From Triticum aestivum (taxonomy: Eukaryota; Streptophyta; Magnoliopsida; Poales; Poaceae): a stretch of 64,000 bases of DNA. The stretch is from positions 512,074,013 through 512,138,012 of the forward strand of contig NC_057809.1 of assembly GCF_018294505.1 (NCBI RefSeq), given 5' to 3'. This document shows positions 1-11,480 of this stretch, in pieces (the first letter of the stretch is position 1; every line of letters starts with the position of its first letter). The notes beneath the pieces were generated by a model. It worked only from the letters and a program-made list of their open reading frames with translations, was not told the origin of the DNA and did no database searches. The position numbers and the translations under genes were made by a program.

Positions 1-2583
1 CAACCCTTCGAACTGCTCCACATGGATCTTTTCGGCCCCACTCACTACTCAACTTTTACTACTACTGCTTGCCTCTATGGCTTCGTCATTGTTGATGATT
101 ACTCTAGATATACTTGGGTGCACATAATCCTTTACAAGACTGAAGTGCAGGATGTCTTCAGACGCTTCGCCAATCGTGCTATGAACAATTTTGGCGCCAG
201 GATAAAACACATCAGAAGTGACAATGGCACTGAATTCAAGAACACTAGTCTTGATACATATCTTGATACCTTGGGCATCACACATGAATTCTCAGCTCCG
301 TACACGCCACAGCAGAATGGCGTCGTCGAACGCAAGAACAGAACACTCATTGAGATGGCCAAAACAATGCTAGATGAATACAAGACTCCAAGAAAATTCT
401 GGACTGAAGCCATTGACAATGCATGCCATACAATCAATCGTGTTTATCTTCACAAGCTTCTGAACAAGACATCTTATGAACTCCTAACTGGCAAGAAGCC
501 AAATGTCAGTTACTTCAGAGTATTTGGCGCAAGGTGCTGGATCAAGGAACCACACCACACCTCAAAGTTTGCACCAAAAGCACATGAGGTCTTTATGCTT
601 GGATATGGAAAGGATTCGCACTCCTACAGAGTCTTCAATCTCTTTCATTACAAAGTGGTTGAAATAGTGGATGTGCGGTTCGATGAGACAAATGGTTCAC
701 AAAGAGAGCAATTGCCAAATGTGCTAGATGAGATTCCAGCTAGTGAATCAATCAAGCTAATGGGAACTGGAGAGATTATACCTTCTGAAGCTCATCCTGA
801 AGAAGAACTTATCATCTCAGCACCTGATCAACATGAAGACAATGCTCAGCCTGAAGACATTCCTCCCAACAACAACACAGATCAGCAAGAGCAAAGTCTT
901 CGCCCTGTACATGCTCGTGTTGCCAATGAAGTGCAGATTGACAGAATAATTGACAGCATCAATGCACCTGGTCCACTCACTCGTTCAAGGGCAACTCAGC
1001 TAGCAAATTTCTGTGGGCACTTCGCATTCGTCTCAATATCAGAACCCAAGAAAGTTGAAGAAGCCTTCATGGAACCTGAATGGATTCAAGCTATGCAAGA
1101 AGAGCTTCAACAGTTTGAGCTGAATAATGTATGGGAACTGGTTAAGCGTCCTGATCCACGGAAGCACAACATAATAGGCACCAAATGGATATACCGCAAC
1201 AAACAAGATGAGCATGGTCAAGTTGTCAGAAACAAAGCTCGTCTCGTTGCTCAAGGATATACTCAAGTGGAAGGCATTGACTTCAATGAAACAGTTGCTC
1301 CCGTGGCTAGGCTTGAAGCCATACGCATTCTACTAGCCTATGCAAATCATCATAACATACTTCTATATCAAATGGATGTGAAAAGTGCCTTTCTCAATGG
1401 CAAGGTTGAAGAAGAAGTGTATGTTGCACAACTGCGTGGCTTTGAAAATCCAAAACATCCTGACATGGTATACAAGCTCAACAAGGCACTATATGGCCTC
1501 AAACAAGCCCCTAGGGCCTGGTATGACACACTCAAATACTTCCTGAAGAGCAAAGGCTTCATACCTGGTTCCCTGGATCCCACTCTTTTCATGAAGACAT
1601 ATGATGGTGAACTGTTTGTGTGCCAAATATATGTGGATGACATTATCTTCGGTTGCACCAATCAGAAGTACAGTGAAGAGTTTGGATATATGATGCAAGA
1701 GCAATATCAGATGTCCATGATGGGGGAGCTGAAGTTCTTCCTTGGTCTTCAAATACGACAACAACGCAATGGCATCTTCATATCTCAAGAGAAGTATCTC
1801 AAAGATTGCCTGAAGAAGTTCGGTATGCAAGACTCCAAAGGCTTCACAACACCAATGCCAGCCAAACATCATCTAGGTCCTGACGACAATGGTAAAGAGT
1901 TCGATCAAAAGGTATATCGCTCCATGATTGGTTCTTTGCTTTATTTATGTGCATCTAGGACAGATATTATGCTTAGTGTTTGCATGTGTGCTCGATTTCA
2001 AGCGGCACCAAAGGAGTCACATCACTTAGCTGTGAAGCGAATTCTTCGATATTTGGCTCACACCCCAACTCTAGGATTATGGTATCCAAAGGGCTCAGAG
2101 TTTGATTTGGTTGGATTTTCGGATGCTGATTATGCTGGTGACAAAGTTGATCGCAAGTCTACATCAGGCACATGTCACTTTCTGGGACGATCGCTTGTAT
2201 GTTGGTCTTCAAAGAAGCAGAACTGTGTATCTCTCTCCGCTGCTGAATCTGAATACATTGCTGCTGGATCTTGCTGCGCTCAGCTTCTGTGGATGAAGCA
2301 AACACTCAAGGATTATGGCATTCATCTGAAGCAAGTACCACTTTATTGTGACAACGAAAGTGCCATCAAGATTGCCAACAACACAGTTCAGCACTCGAAG
2401 ACAAAGCACATTGAAATTCGTCATCACTTTCTCAGAGATCATGTTGTGAAGGAAGACATTGATATCATACACGTCAACACTGAAGAACAATTGGCAGATA
2501 TCTTCACCAAGCCCTTGGATGAGAAGAGATTTTGCAAGTTACGGTGTGAGCTAAATATCCTGGAATCCTCAAACGTCCTGTGA
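1..2583 (+). CDS. pol: Copia pol polyprotein, C-terminal part: integrase, reverse transcriptase, RNase H
   Basis: The frame is open from base 1, so the true start lies to the left; the Met at 22 is only the first in view. Counting from that Met, the integrase core shows Asp25/26 in [10 protein letters not shown], Asp67 in IRSDNGTEF and Glu103 in [11 protein letters not shown]. The 35-residue Asp67-Glu103 spacing is the D,D35E signature. RT follows with [12 protein letters not shown] near residue 448, [11 protein letters not shown] near 490 and catalytic IYVDDIIFG near 536. RNase H shows [10 protein letters not shown] near 697, SAAESEYIA, and the closing ADIFTKPL near 824. No stop or frameshift is visible across 2.58 kb, unlike every other pol in the window. 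The product would copy element RNA and integrate the DNA. The absence of gag and protease here is only a window effect. Confidence 0.93.
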   Translation, partial: QPFELLHMDLFGPTHYSTFTTTACLYGFVIVDDYSRYTWVHIILYKTEVQDVFRRFANRAMNNFGARIKHIRSDNGTEFKNTSLDTYLDTLGITHEFSAPYTPQQNGVVERKNRTLIEMAKTMLDEYKTPRKFWTEAIDNACHTINRVYLHKLLNKTSYELLTGKKPNVSYFRVFGARCWIKEPHHTSKFAPKAHEVFMLGYGKDSHSYRVFNLFHYKVVEIVDVRFDETNGSQREQLPNVLDEIPASESIKLMGTGEIIPSEAHPEEELIISAPDQHEDNAQPEDIPPNNNTDQQEQSLRPVHARVANEVQIDRIIDSINAPGPLTRSRATQLANFCGHFAFVSISEPKKVEEAFMEPEWIQAMQEELQQFELNNVWELVKRPDPRKHNIIGTKWIYRNKQDEHGQVVRNKARLVAQGYTQVEGIDFNETVAPVARLEAIRILLAYANHHNILLYQMDVKSAFLNGKVEEEVYVAQLRGFENPKHPDMVYKLNKALYGLKQAPRAWYDTLKYFLKSKGFIPGSLDPTLFMKTYDGELFVCQIYVDDIIFGCTNQKYSEEFGYMMQEQYQMSMMGELKFFLGLQIRQQRNGIFISQEKYLKDCLKKFGMQDSKGFTTPMPAKHHLGPDDNGKEFDQKVYRSMIGSLLYLCASRTDIMLSVCMCARFQAAPKESHHLAVKRILRYLAHTPTLGLWYPKGSEFDLVGFSDADYAGDKVDRKSTSGTCHFLGRSLVCWSSKKQNCVSLSAAESEYIAAGSCCAQLLWMKQTLKDYGIHLKQVPLYCDNESAIKIANNTVQHSKTKHIEIRHHFLRDHVVKEDIDIIHVNTEEQLADIFTKPLDEKRFCKLRCELNILESSNVL

Positions 2584-3284
2584 TCAGGCACACATCCTAA
2601 CACTTATGCATATGATGACTTAGATGTGCAATGCACAAAGTAAAGTATATCTTCAATCAATGAAGACATACATTCTAAGTGTGAATACATTAATGTGGAA
2701 TTTGACTTCGGAGCGCCACGATAATTGTGCGCCGTGTCTGGGTCTAATACTTCCTATACGGTGGGTAACACCACCACCAAACGTTCTATTTTGAAGTGTT
2801 TCACTCATGGCGTTACCTTGCAATGTCTTCACATTTGGTTTGGCTTCGAACTCAACATGTCTTCATAATCATCTTCACTATGTTGATTATATAGATATAT
2901 ATATATATACTAGTGTTCTGTCCTCTACAGCATTCACTTATAGCTATGTCTTCTTGTTTGAATCTTTTGAACTAAGTGAATGTGATCAGACCCCAAACTT
3001 CTCTATGCTTTCGATCTCAAACTCTATCTCTCCAAGTCATATGCATTCTATTGAAACTGTCGAATGTCTTCTCTACGTCCTTGTTAGCACAAGACACAAA
3101 GACAACATTTAAGTCCGTTTTCAATGCTCATTTATCCACGTGAAATCTGGAGAAGTAGGAACGACGACCCATCAATCCGTGCGTGCGTGGGACGTGCAAC
3201 TGCCCCCAAAATACCGCATGATGGCCACGTTCCTCAGATGCGAATCGCCAGGGGCACCTAAGTAATAGCGCAGTGCCGCCCCTG
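2584..3284 (+). other. Non-coding spacer between copia pol and the extra frame
   Basis: About 700 bases without a convincing frame. It has many GTCTTC/CTTCA motifs, an (AT)n microsatellite at about 2886-2910, and the short stretch ggtgggtaacaccaccacc near 2760. A 101-codon frame at 2807-3112 has no recognisable product and is not called. Confidence 0.6.
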
Positions 3285-3288
3285 CGAC

Positions 3289-3370
3289 TATAAATTCACA
3301 CTTACCGCGGTCATTATCTCCTTCTTCCACCCTCGCACGAACCCTAGCGCCACCGCTAGCTCTCGATGAC
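3289..3370 (+). promoter_or_regulatory. Possible internal promoter and leader upstream of the extra copia frame
   Basis: A TATA-like ctataaat lies at 3288-3295 in a GC-rich context. It is followed by a leader rich in ccaccctcgc and aaccctagcg, typical of grass 5' UTRs, and an ATG at 3367 that opens a short basic frame. A T-rich stretch runs from 3541 to an acceptor-like ctgtcacag at about 3863, just before the ATG at 3868. I infer an internally initiated, perhaps spliced transcript for the extra frame. No promoter activity can be shown from sequence alone. Confidence 0.35.
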
Positions 3371-3867
3371 GCCGGCGATGAAGCGCTTCGCTGCCGCAAC
3401 CTCTCCGACGCCGTCCTCACGCCGACCGCGGACATCGTTCTCTCCGCCATCGCCGTAGGTGTCTTCCATCGCCAAGTTAGGGCATGGAGGACTGAACTGC
3501 TCGGCATCATCTCCCACTTCCGTCTAGCAGTTCCAAGTGTGGTAAATAAAACTTCTTTTTACAGCCCCTTTTGATCTCATGGTTCTGTCACTTTCTACCA
3601 TAAGAAGTTTATCTTCACACAAGTTAGATCTCTCAATCTGCATCTCATAACATGCCTAGTATATTCACTTGTGCTTCATGAAGTAGTTAGATTCCTCACT
3701 TGTACTGATCTGTGGGTTCGTACAAATCTGGAACCAACTTCTTATCTATGAATGTATGTCTTCACACGATGAGGTCAATGTCTTCTAAACTGATTAATCT
3801 TCAAAACCTTCTGAGAATGCATATGACCTCTTCCCCTTCCCTCGCACCTTAATGCTGTCACAGGTAC
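3371..3867 (+). other. Leader or intron-like stretch before the extra copia frame
   Basis: A short frame from ATG 3367 (about 30 codons, Ser/Pro/Arg-rich) ends at a TAG. Beyond about 3541 the sequence is T-rich without coding signs and ends in cag at about 3863. Donor-like gtggtaaat occurs at about 3539. An intron is possible but unproven. Confidence 0.35.
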
Positions 3868-6800
3868 ATGTCCGTGGGAGAATCCTTCGGTTCTCATAGT
3901 CTGCATTCATTTGCAGAATTCCTACAGCATCACATAAATTCTCCTGAAGCCAGTTCCTGTTGGTCCAGCAAAAGAAAGCCTTTGCAGCCTTTGAAAGTTT
4001 TGAAGCCTTTCAAGTTAAAGTTTATGGCTTCAGAAGCAGCAGCAAGGAAGGGGGGCAGACAGCGACGTGAAGGAACTTCCAAAGATCTGCCTGAAGACCT
4101 GGCAGAAATGTATAAAACAGATCCTGAAGAGAATTATGGGCAGCGCAAGACCCGAATCCAATGGATTCGACGCTATTGGGCTGAACAATGGTTCAAATAC
4201 CACTTCACAACCCAAGAGTATGCTGAGAAAAGTGCCATCAAAAGACCGTGGGGAGACATCTTATACAAAAACCTTGTACCCAGGTCCAGAGATGAAGCTA
4301 TTGCCCAAAGCTTCTATCCATGCATGGTTCGTGGGCCACAGCCTCATGATGCACATCCGTCGTCACTACTCTGGTGTCGTGACGACAATCTATTCAAGCG
4401 CAACTTCCAGTTTGCCCAACAATCAGCGAAGCAGAACAAGAAGAAGTTGGGGTTAGACTTCAACCCTGGTCCCTCAGCACCAAGGGCAGATGGCACACGC
4501 TACGCAGAACCCAATATCATCGGTCCGTATGCCAATCTTGAGGGCCTCATCACCCGCATCTTAGTCCAAGGGACTGCCGTGAATGACCCTCCAGCTGACT
4601 CTGAGTCTGATGAAGCTCCTGCTATACCGAAGCAAAAGCAGTCGAAGAAGCCAAAAGCTTCAAAGCCAGCCCCTTCATCAAAAATCTCAAGGGCGAAGCC
4701 ATTGGCAACTGCACCTCCTGAAGACAGTGTGCAGTCTGAAGACGTATCCCGCGTCTCCAAGCCCCAGAAGGCCAAGGTGCCTCAGCCACACACCGGCAAA
4801 GAGCTCACAGCTGCTGCCATTCTGCGCAGCAAAGCCATTGATCTGTCAAGTGATGAAGATATTGGAGATGACGCTCTAGAGCAGCTCATCAAGAGCAAAG
4901 AAGAAGCTGAAATCTTCAACAATTTGCCTCTCTTTGATGTCGCCATCATCCACAACTTCATCGACGAATGGTTTGCCACACCAAACATCAGCTTCAAAGA
5001 TCTGCAGCTGCCTGTTGGGCTCAGCGTCGCCTTCCAAGGCGCAATTGCTTCAGAACTTGCCATTGCCCAGCGCATTGTTGAACTGAAGCAGAAAATTGAT
5101 CATGAAAAGGCTCAGTTCAAGAAGAATATGGCCAAGCTCAGCGTGCAAGAAGTGAAGAGCTTCAAGACCATGTTGCATGAGCTCAAGGAATTTTTTTTGA
5201 AGAAGCGTGCAGAAGCTCAGGGCTCATGTGAGCGGATGAAGTCTCTGGCTGAAAGATGTGTACAAGCCTACAATGAGGCTGAGAAGTGCAAGGCACTTGG
5301 GCGTCCTGGCATCGACCCCAAGATGGCCGCGAAGAAGAAGAAGAAGAAGCCTGCTATGGCTGAACCAGAGGCACCTAGGCAAGAAGCAGTTCCAATTGTC
5401 TTCCCAACTGCAACGACTGGCTCGAAGCCAAAGAGCCGGTCAACAGCTTCAGAGCTCAAGAAGACAAGAACTGCTGAGGCTGAAACCAGGAAGAGGAGAA
5501 GCTCTGAAGCCTCTCCTACTGCCCCCAGCAAGAAGAAGCGAAAGATCAAGAAATCTCGGGCTGCTCCCACAGAGCCCTTGATAGTTGAACCTACCTCTAT
5601 GGTTCACCCCAACGCAGAACGACAACTGACAGTTCATGAGCCTGCTTCCACAGAGGCTCCTGAAGCTGAAGACATACCAGCAGCCGACCCCATTGCTGCT
5701 GAAGACATTGGTCATCAGGACAATGTACAAGATGATGCAGCCCTTCCTCAGTATGAACAAAGCGAGCTCATCAGCATTGGTCGTCCTCTGACGCCAATTG
5801 CACAAGATGTGTCATGGGTGGATCGCCCTCAAGAGGAAGAAGACAATGAGGCCCAACTCACTCCAACCCCACAGGCGTCGTCTGCATTCCGCAGGCTTCG
5901 CAAAGGTCCAAGGCCTCAAGTCTATGCTGAAGACATTCTGGTTGCATCAGCCACAGAAGACGCACCACAAGAGCCTACTCCTATGCTCCACCAAGAAGCA
6001 GTTCTCCAGGAGAACGTGCTTGTGACTGACCCTCCAGCTAGTCAAGCGGAGGCTGAAAATGTTGTGGATGCCACAACCAACACTGAAGCCAATGTGGAGC
6101 CCTTCTCACCAAAAGCTTCAGCAGACATCGAAGCTACTGATCCAGACACTTCTGTTCCTGAGTCTGCTGCAGGTCCTCAATTTGATTACCATGTTGAGCA
6201 CAGGCCTCATGTCCACAAGCCAGTCCCAAGGCTGCCAAGGTTCCCAGGTCCTGCATCAGCACCTGGCTCCTTTGACATCAATAGCTTCAAGGCAGACAAT
6301 ACGTTCTTCAACAGCTCCAAGAACCCCTATTCAAGGGAAAGGATTTCGTCAGATAGGTTCTGGAGCTATCCTTAGCGTAGCTACTATTCATGCATCCTAT
6401 ACAACCAAGGTCGCATCTTCCCGCACAAGCGCCTTGATGTTGAAGCCATTGCTGGTCTGCCCTGCTTAGAGGAAGCACTGGATTGCTTCAAGCAAGTGGG
6501 TCTGCTGTAGTTTATAACTGATGAAGAGCACTGGAATGAAGAGCTTCTGTTGCAATTCTATGCCACCCTACACATCAAAGGATACAACAGAGATCCGAAG
6601 ACTTGGGCCCTGGAGTGGATGACCGGCAATGTCCATCACGAAGCCAATGCATTCGATATCATTGAGCTCACCGGCCTGCCCACTCCTGGCGAACTCTTCG
6701 AGGAAGGCTGTCCACTACACACTGAAGCTCTTGAGAGCATATTCCAGAGGCCTGAACCAAATATGAGTCAGATGCTCTCCATGATGAAGCCATTGCCCCA

Positions 6801-7779
6801 CGATGCTCCTTATCCAACAGAGTTCTTCGTTGAAGACTTTGAGTACCTACCCAGAACCATCTATCACATTATCCGGCGGACTCTCTGGCCTATTAAAGGG
6901 CACTCTCCAAATGCCAAGATCGAGGGTGCAATGAAGACTCTGATATTCTGTATCCTTCATGGCAAATGCTTCAACGCACAGGATTTCTTCGTACGCCAAC
7001 TCGCTGCATCAGGCTCAGATCTGTTTGGTTTAAAGTTCTATGCTCCTTGGGTAATGAGACTGATCAAGCTTCACTCTGTGATCTCATATCAGCCCTCAGC
7101 CCGCAACCATCGGATCTTCTTGCCAGATGTGGATACCTCTGCTGAAGCTATATATCCTGAGCCTGCCAAGCAACCTTTGAGTCTTCAGAATGCAGAACAC
7201 CATAGCTTCACTCAAAACGATGAAGGTGTTGAAGCCATCTCCAGGGTGTATCCTTTGGCTAGCACTACACGTGCGCCACACCCTGCTTCAACTAAAGCCA
7301 CTGATAGTGCAACTGCTTCCAGACCCAAGAAGCGCGCTCGTGTTCTCAATAACCGAGAGCTTCTTGTGGCCCTTCATCAAAAACAAGATAGGCATCACTA
7401 CTGGCTAAAACGTCAGATGAAAAGCCTCTTGGTGGATGTCAATCGTCTTCGAAATCTTGCCACCAAGAATGCTTTCATCACTCATGAAACCTGTCGTCGT
7501 ACATGGAAAGGGCTATCAATGATGTGTACTGAAGCTGAACTTGAAGAGGATGGCTTCACTGAGCGATTCAAGTTTGACACCACACCTCCTAGAAGGGCTG
7601 TGATGCGCAACACACCATCACTTGAAGACTCTGAGTTTTCTTCATCTGCTGCCACAGTGACTGCCAGAATCATTGATGAAGAAGACGATGCTACATCACC
7701 GCCACCTGCTTCAGCACCTCCGAGCTCTTCTGCACCGCCAAACACCTCCAACGACCCTGCTACTCCTGGGAACGAGTAG
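3868..7779 (+). pseudogene. Sirevirus extra ('env-like') reading frame, broken by two TAG codons
   Basis: One frame runs 3868-7779 (about 1300 codons) with TAG at 6373 and 6508. Both lie where CAG would fit, so one open frame is the likely ancestor. An alternative start is Met at 4024 (MASEAAARKGGRQ). The first third is a basic, Trp-rich domain (RKTRIQWIRRYWAEQWFKYH). Around codons 400-480 there is a Lys/Glu-rich stretch likely to be coiled coil. Basic clusters KKKKKKP and SKKKRKIKKSR follow and look like nuclear localisation signals, then an acidic Pro/Glu/Ala-rich linker. After the stops comes a folded-looking region (LHIKGYNRDPKTWALEW) and a Pro/Ser-rich tail. I see no signal peptide or membrane segment, so 'envelope' is only a positional label. 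Function is unknown. Confidence 0.75.
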
Positions 7780-8312
7780 ACACTCTATGTCTTCAAACCT
7801 TTTTGGTCCTTGCTGACAAAAGGGGGAGATGCATATGGGTTGATAGTCTTCAAGCGGGTCCATATGGGCGGGTGCTTTATGTTTTGCTATATTTTGCGTC
7901 GTGCTTACAACTCTCGTTTTTGCTTCATTTGGTTCTTTGAGTTGTAACACTAAAACTCGATGGTCGTCTGCTACTTGTTTCCCATCCTGTTTGTGAAGAT
8001 AAATTCCGCATGTGCGACGATAAATTCCGCACTTATCTCATTCTGCAGACATCCATTTTCCATTATGCATGTCATTATCTTCATATACTTTCACATGCAT
8101 AGTGGATTGTCATCATAAGCTGAATTGGATCTCCACAAGTACAACCTGCCATTTGCATTTGCATTCCAAAAGCAAATTAACTTATATGCACATCTTCAGG
8201 GGGAGCCCTTGAAACTTATGAAGACAATTCCTTATCCTTTACAATTTCACAGACTATATTCCCCGTTGAAAACTTCAACTAGTTTGTCATCAATCACCAA
8301 AAAGGGGGAGAT
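7780..8312 (+). promoter_or_regulatory. 3' untranslated region with three polypurine-tract copies
   Basis: G-rich tracts lie at 7818-7829 (aaaagggggaga), 8197-8205 (caggggga core) and 8299-8311 (aaaaagggggaga). The last sits one base before the LTR and is the functional position for plus-strand priming. Repeated tracts of this form are a known Sirevirus trait. The rest is non-coding. Confidence 0.75.
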
Positions 8313-9693
8313 TGTAAGTTCATCTAGTGCCACCCCTAGTTGGTTTTGGAGTATTGATGACAAACCTAGTTGAGGGACTAATGTGTTTGTGAGAATTGCA
8401 GGATAACATAGGTAGAAGTCCCTCATTGATTCGGTTTTACTACCAGAGATAACCCCTAAAAATGTATGAAGACATTGAAGCCAAAGGTGGTTTATGAAGA
8501 TATTCACATTGAAGACTATGACAAAAGAAGACACGTTATGAAGCCTATGGAGCTCGAAGACTTAGATCTTTCGTAGTTCCTTTTCTTTTGTGTTGAGTCA
8601 TAGGAACCACCGTACTGTTAAGTGGGGTCCAGGAGAACCAGTCAGAATGACTGAAGTGATGCCTAAACCAAAAACCTATGTCTTCGAGTGAAGACAATGA
8701 GAGCGAATCTTGTCCAGAGCCAGACAAGTCAGCTTTGCTTGTAGCCCAAGTAAAGTTGCCATGAGAGTTTGAAATCTGACCGTTGAGACACGTGTCAGTT
8801 CCTTAGTGACCCAGGGTCATTTCGGACAAATCAGGTCGGGTTGCCAAGTGGCTATAAATAGCCCACCCCCTACAACCATAAACCGTGGGCTGCTCAGATT
8901 TCAGTGCACGGCTTTTGTCGTTTGAGAGCAACCCACCTCGAAGCCTTTGAGAGAAAATTCCTAGCGAGGAGAAAAGCCCTAACCACCCAGAGCCAGAGAA
9001 CATTGGGCATCACGTAAGTCTTCTTGTCTGTGTGATCTGAAGACTTATTACACTTGAGGACTGTGAATCCTCCAGACGGTTAGGCGTCGCGTTCAGAGCA
9101 TCCAAGAGACATTGTGGATTGCCAGTGAACGAAGTCTGTGAAGGTTTGGGAGTCTACCTTGAAGACTTACCAGAGTGATTGGGCGAGGACTATGTGACCT
9201 TAGCTCAAGGAGAATACGGTGAGGACTTGGTGTCCTGAGCTGCGTGTTCAGGACTGGGTGTCCGGGACTGTGTGTCCTAAGGTTTAAATACCTAGCCGCT
9301 CCAACCAGACGTACAGTTCTCACAGCAACTGGAACTGGTCCAACACATCATTGTCTTCAACGAGTCACCGGTTTAATCTTCACTTCCTTTTTCTTAATGT
9401 TACTCATTGTGAAGCCATTGCATGCTTGCTCTATCTTTTGTCTTCACAACGTGAATGTATGATCTGTTTGGCTTCATAACTTCTTCCTACCTGATCCTTA
9501 TTACGCTGCAGCTGTTTGTCTTTGTGCTTTCACTCTATTGAATACTTGACCATGGCTTGCCTAGTGTAATCTAACTTCCACTGCATAGTAATAGGCAAAA
9601 TCTTCGCTGTTTGTCTTCATAACTCCCACGTTTTGAAGACTTTCATAAAAATCGCCTATTCACCCCCCCTCTAGTCGATATAACGCACTTTCA
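8313..9693 (+). repeat. 3' LTR of the copia element
   Basis: It begins tgtaagttcatc directly after the polypurine tract and ends cgcactttca, so it has the TG...CA termini of an LTR, 1381 bp long. The end is preceded by the run caccccccctctag, which I recognise from Maximus-type LTR ends. The 5' partner is outside the window, so the borders rest on the tract, the termini and the family end motif. Confidence 0.85.
8852..8860 (+). promoter_or_regulatory. TATA box of the copia LTR
   Basis: ctataaata sits 540 bp into the LTR in a GC-rich surround (gtggctataaatagccc), the usual LTR promoter arrangement. Transcription would begin about 30 bp downstream, in the run cccaccccctacaacc. Confidence 0.65.
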
Positions 9694-10545
9694 AGTATGT
9701 ATGTTCTGAAGATGATGAGAGAATGGTCTCATGGAGATGACGCATGTTTGTTTGCTTTTTATCATGATATATAAAAAGATGCTGGTAGCTCTAGTACCTA
9801 TACTACAACAGTTCATTGACAAAAAATATATCAGTTCAATACATACTTGGAAAAAAGTTCAATACCAAGTGTTCTTTGCCTAGATAGTGCCTATAAGAAA
9901 TTAAATCGCGCATTTCCATAAAACTATGTACTGATAAATCAGAACTCGTGCATTTCCATAAAATTTTGTAAGTTTTGTGTGTGTGTGTGCTGCTACAAAT
10001 CTGAAATATTTTTTCAATCATATTAGTACTGATGCAATCACCTAAAAAGTTCAAAAAAAATTCTATAAGTTTAGTGTGTGTGCTGCTACAAATCCAAACT
10101 TCCTGTCCAGTCATTCTAGTACTGATGAAGATCAAGTTAACTAAAATAATGTAGTCAATTCCTGAGACCCTTACTAGTCCCTCCATATATTTGGACCTTT
10201 GCCTTGTCAGTACAACAGCATGCTCCATAGCCGGTCATGAGAAAAGAGCTGCGTGCAGGCCACCCTGTGCTCCATCCTCGATCCAGCTCCGTCATCTCCC
10301 TCTCATCCTCTCTCTGCTCTACGTGTGTGTGTGCAGGGAGTGGGAGGAGACAGAGCAGGGGAGTGGGAGGCCCTTCCATGGCGAATTCATAGGCATCTTC
10401 CTTGGAGATTGTGAGCTCTCTCGATTATTGCTTGAGGATTTATGTTGTTGATCTGTCCACTGTAGTTCCTGTATAGCATCCTCCTCTTTATATAGTGTTC
10501 CTCTTTCGATGTTGATGCATGTGTTTAGTAACCCACTGATATGAT
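9694..10545. other. AGTTCA-rich non-coding DNA, left part of the unassigned block
   Basis: This flanks the copia insertion and starts agtat, the expected half of a target duplication. It is A/T-rich with many agttca copies (about 9819, 9833, 9856, 10049). Open frames here (for example on both strands of 10155-10451) are short, overlap each other and match nothing I know. Confidence 0.5.
9906..10125 (+). repeat. Imperfect direct duplication with GT microsatellite
   Basis: The string gcatttccataaaa occurs at about 9911 and 9949. A unit of roughly 105 bp then follows twice: gt-rich run, gtgctgctacaaat, and tagtactgatg. The first unit starts at about 9968 and the second at about 10072. Units differ by several substitutions and by the length of the GT run. 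Confidence 0.6.
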
Positions 10546-11480
10546 TTCTGGAAACAAGCGTCAATACAAAGAAGCTTCAGTACGAGAAAAAATGGGTCGT
10601 CAGTTCATTCATGTGCAACCTCCTGCATGGTCGTCCATTTTTATTTGGAGCCTACTCCCTGCAATGCACAGCAGAGGTTGGTGCTCACCTTCTTCGAGAC
10701 CACTGCCCGACGTCCGCTCCCACATTTGGAGGCTCCTACGGCAAGACCTACTGCCTTGCCACCACCACCGGTGAGCAAGCACACATAAAAAAATCTTCCA
10801 TTTTTGTTTCTTTTAACCTTAGAACCTTGCTTACAAACAAACACAATAATAACACCGTCAGTCTGAACATTCCCGCACCACCACCAGCACGCCCACCATG
10901 GTTGCTGGCAGCCATCCAAGTTGAGCACTGATGGTAGTCCTTTGTGTGCTTCAACGACACTTTCTTACACGCTGCCGCCTAGCCCGCGCCCGCAGCCATC
11001 CACCTCACCGCCACGAGGAACCTCCCGGACATCACCGCCAAGAGCCTCTCTCCACCACCACGCCTTGTAGTTGAACTTACATGGGATGACCTGTGACCAA
11101 CTGCCTCGCCTCTACAAGCTTCTCGGCGGTGACTTGGTAGTCGCTAGGATTCCCTGCAGTTGGCAAAGCCCGGCGCCGCTCGTGATCTCCGCCTCCATCA
11201 GCTCCACTTCACCAGAGGAATCAGTCTAGAGGAGGAAGTGTAGCCGGTCCACCCGATCTCCGACGTCTTATTCCACCTACAAAAAAAAATTCATTTTGAG
11301 TTCTATTCTTCATCATAGGTTCACCGCTATTACCTTAGTTCAAAAGTGCCAAAGAGTTTAGTTCAGAGTATACTAAATGTCCATATTGTAGATAATATTT
11401 GCATTGTCTTAAGTTTCAAGAAACAAGCTTCAGTACAAGAAAAATGGGGCAGTCACTTCGTCCATATCCAAACCCCCGTT
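10546..11480 (+). repeat. Dispersed pair of related segments around gene-fragment-like DNA
   Basis: About 60 bp at 10552-10620 (aagcttcagtacgagaaaaa) reappears at 11419-11476 (aagcttcagtacaagaaaaa), each continuing with atggg and cagt. Between them lies GC-rich DNA with short frames (10611-10790 and 10880-11230) whose codon pattern looks gene-derived but is full of stops. I do not recognise the source. Confidence 0.45.

Larger units (their letters stand above)
1..9693 (+). mobile_element. Ty1/copia retrotransposon of the Sirevirus (SIRE/Maximus-like) lineage, 5' part outside the window
   Basis: The order is integrase, reverse transcriptase, RNase H, a long extra frame, G-rich tracts and then a 1381-bp LTR. 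Integrase before RT is the copia order. The extra frame after pol and the repeated aaagggggaga tracts are known of Sireviruses. The LTR begins tgtaagttc and ends cgcactttca. The 5' LTR and gag are beyond the left edge, so the target duplication cannot be checked; the right flank begins agtat. GAAGAC and GTCTTC hexamers recur through the non-pol part. The lineage call is firm; the family name is not assigned. Confidence 0.88.

Noticed and set aside
10945..11090. Ribosomal protein S14-like piece (CFNDTF)
   Set aside because: Only six residues match and the flanks do not.
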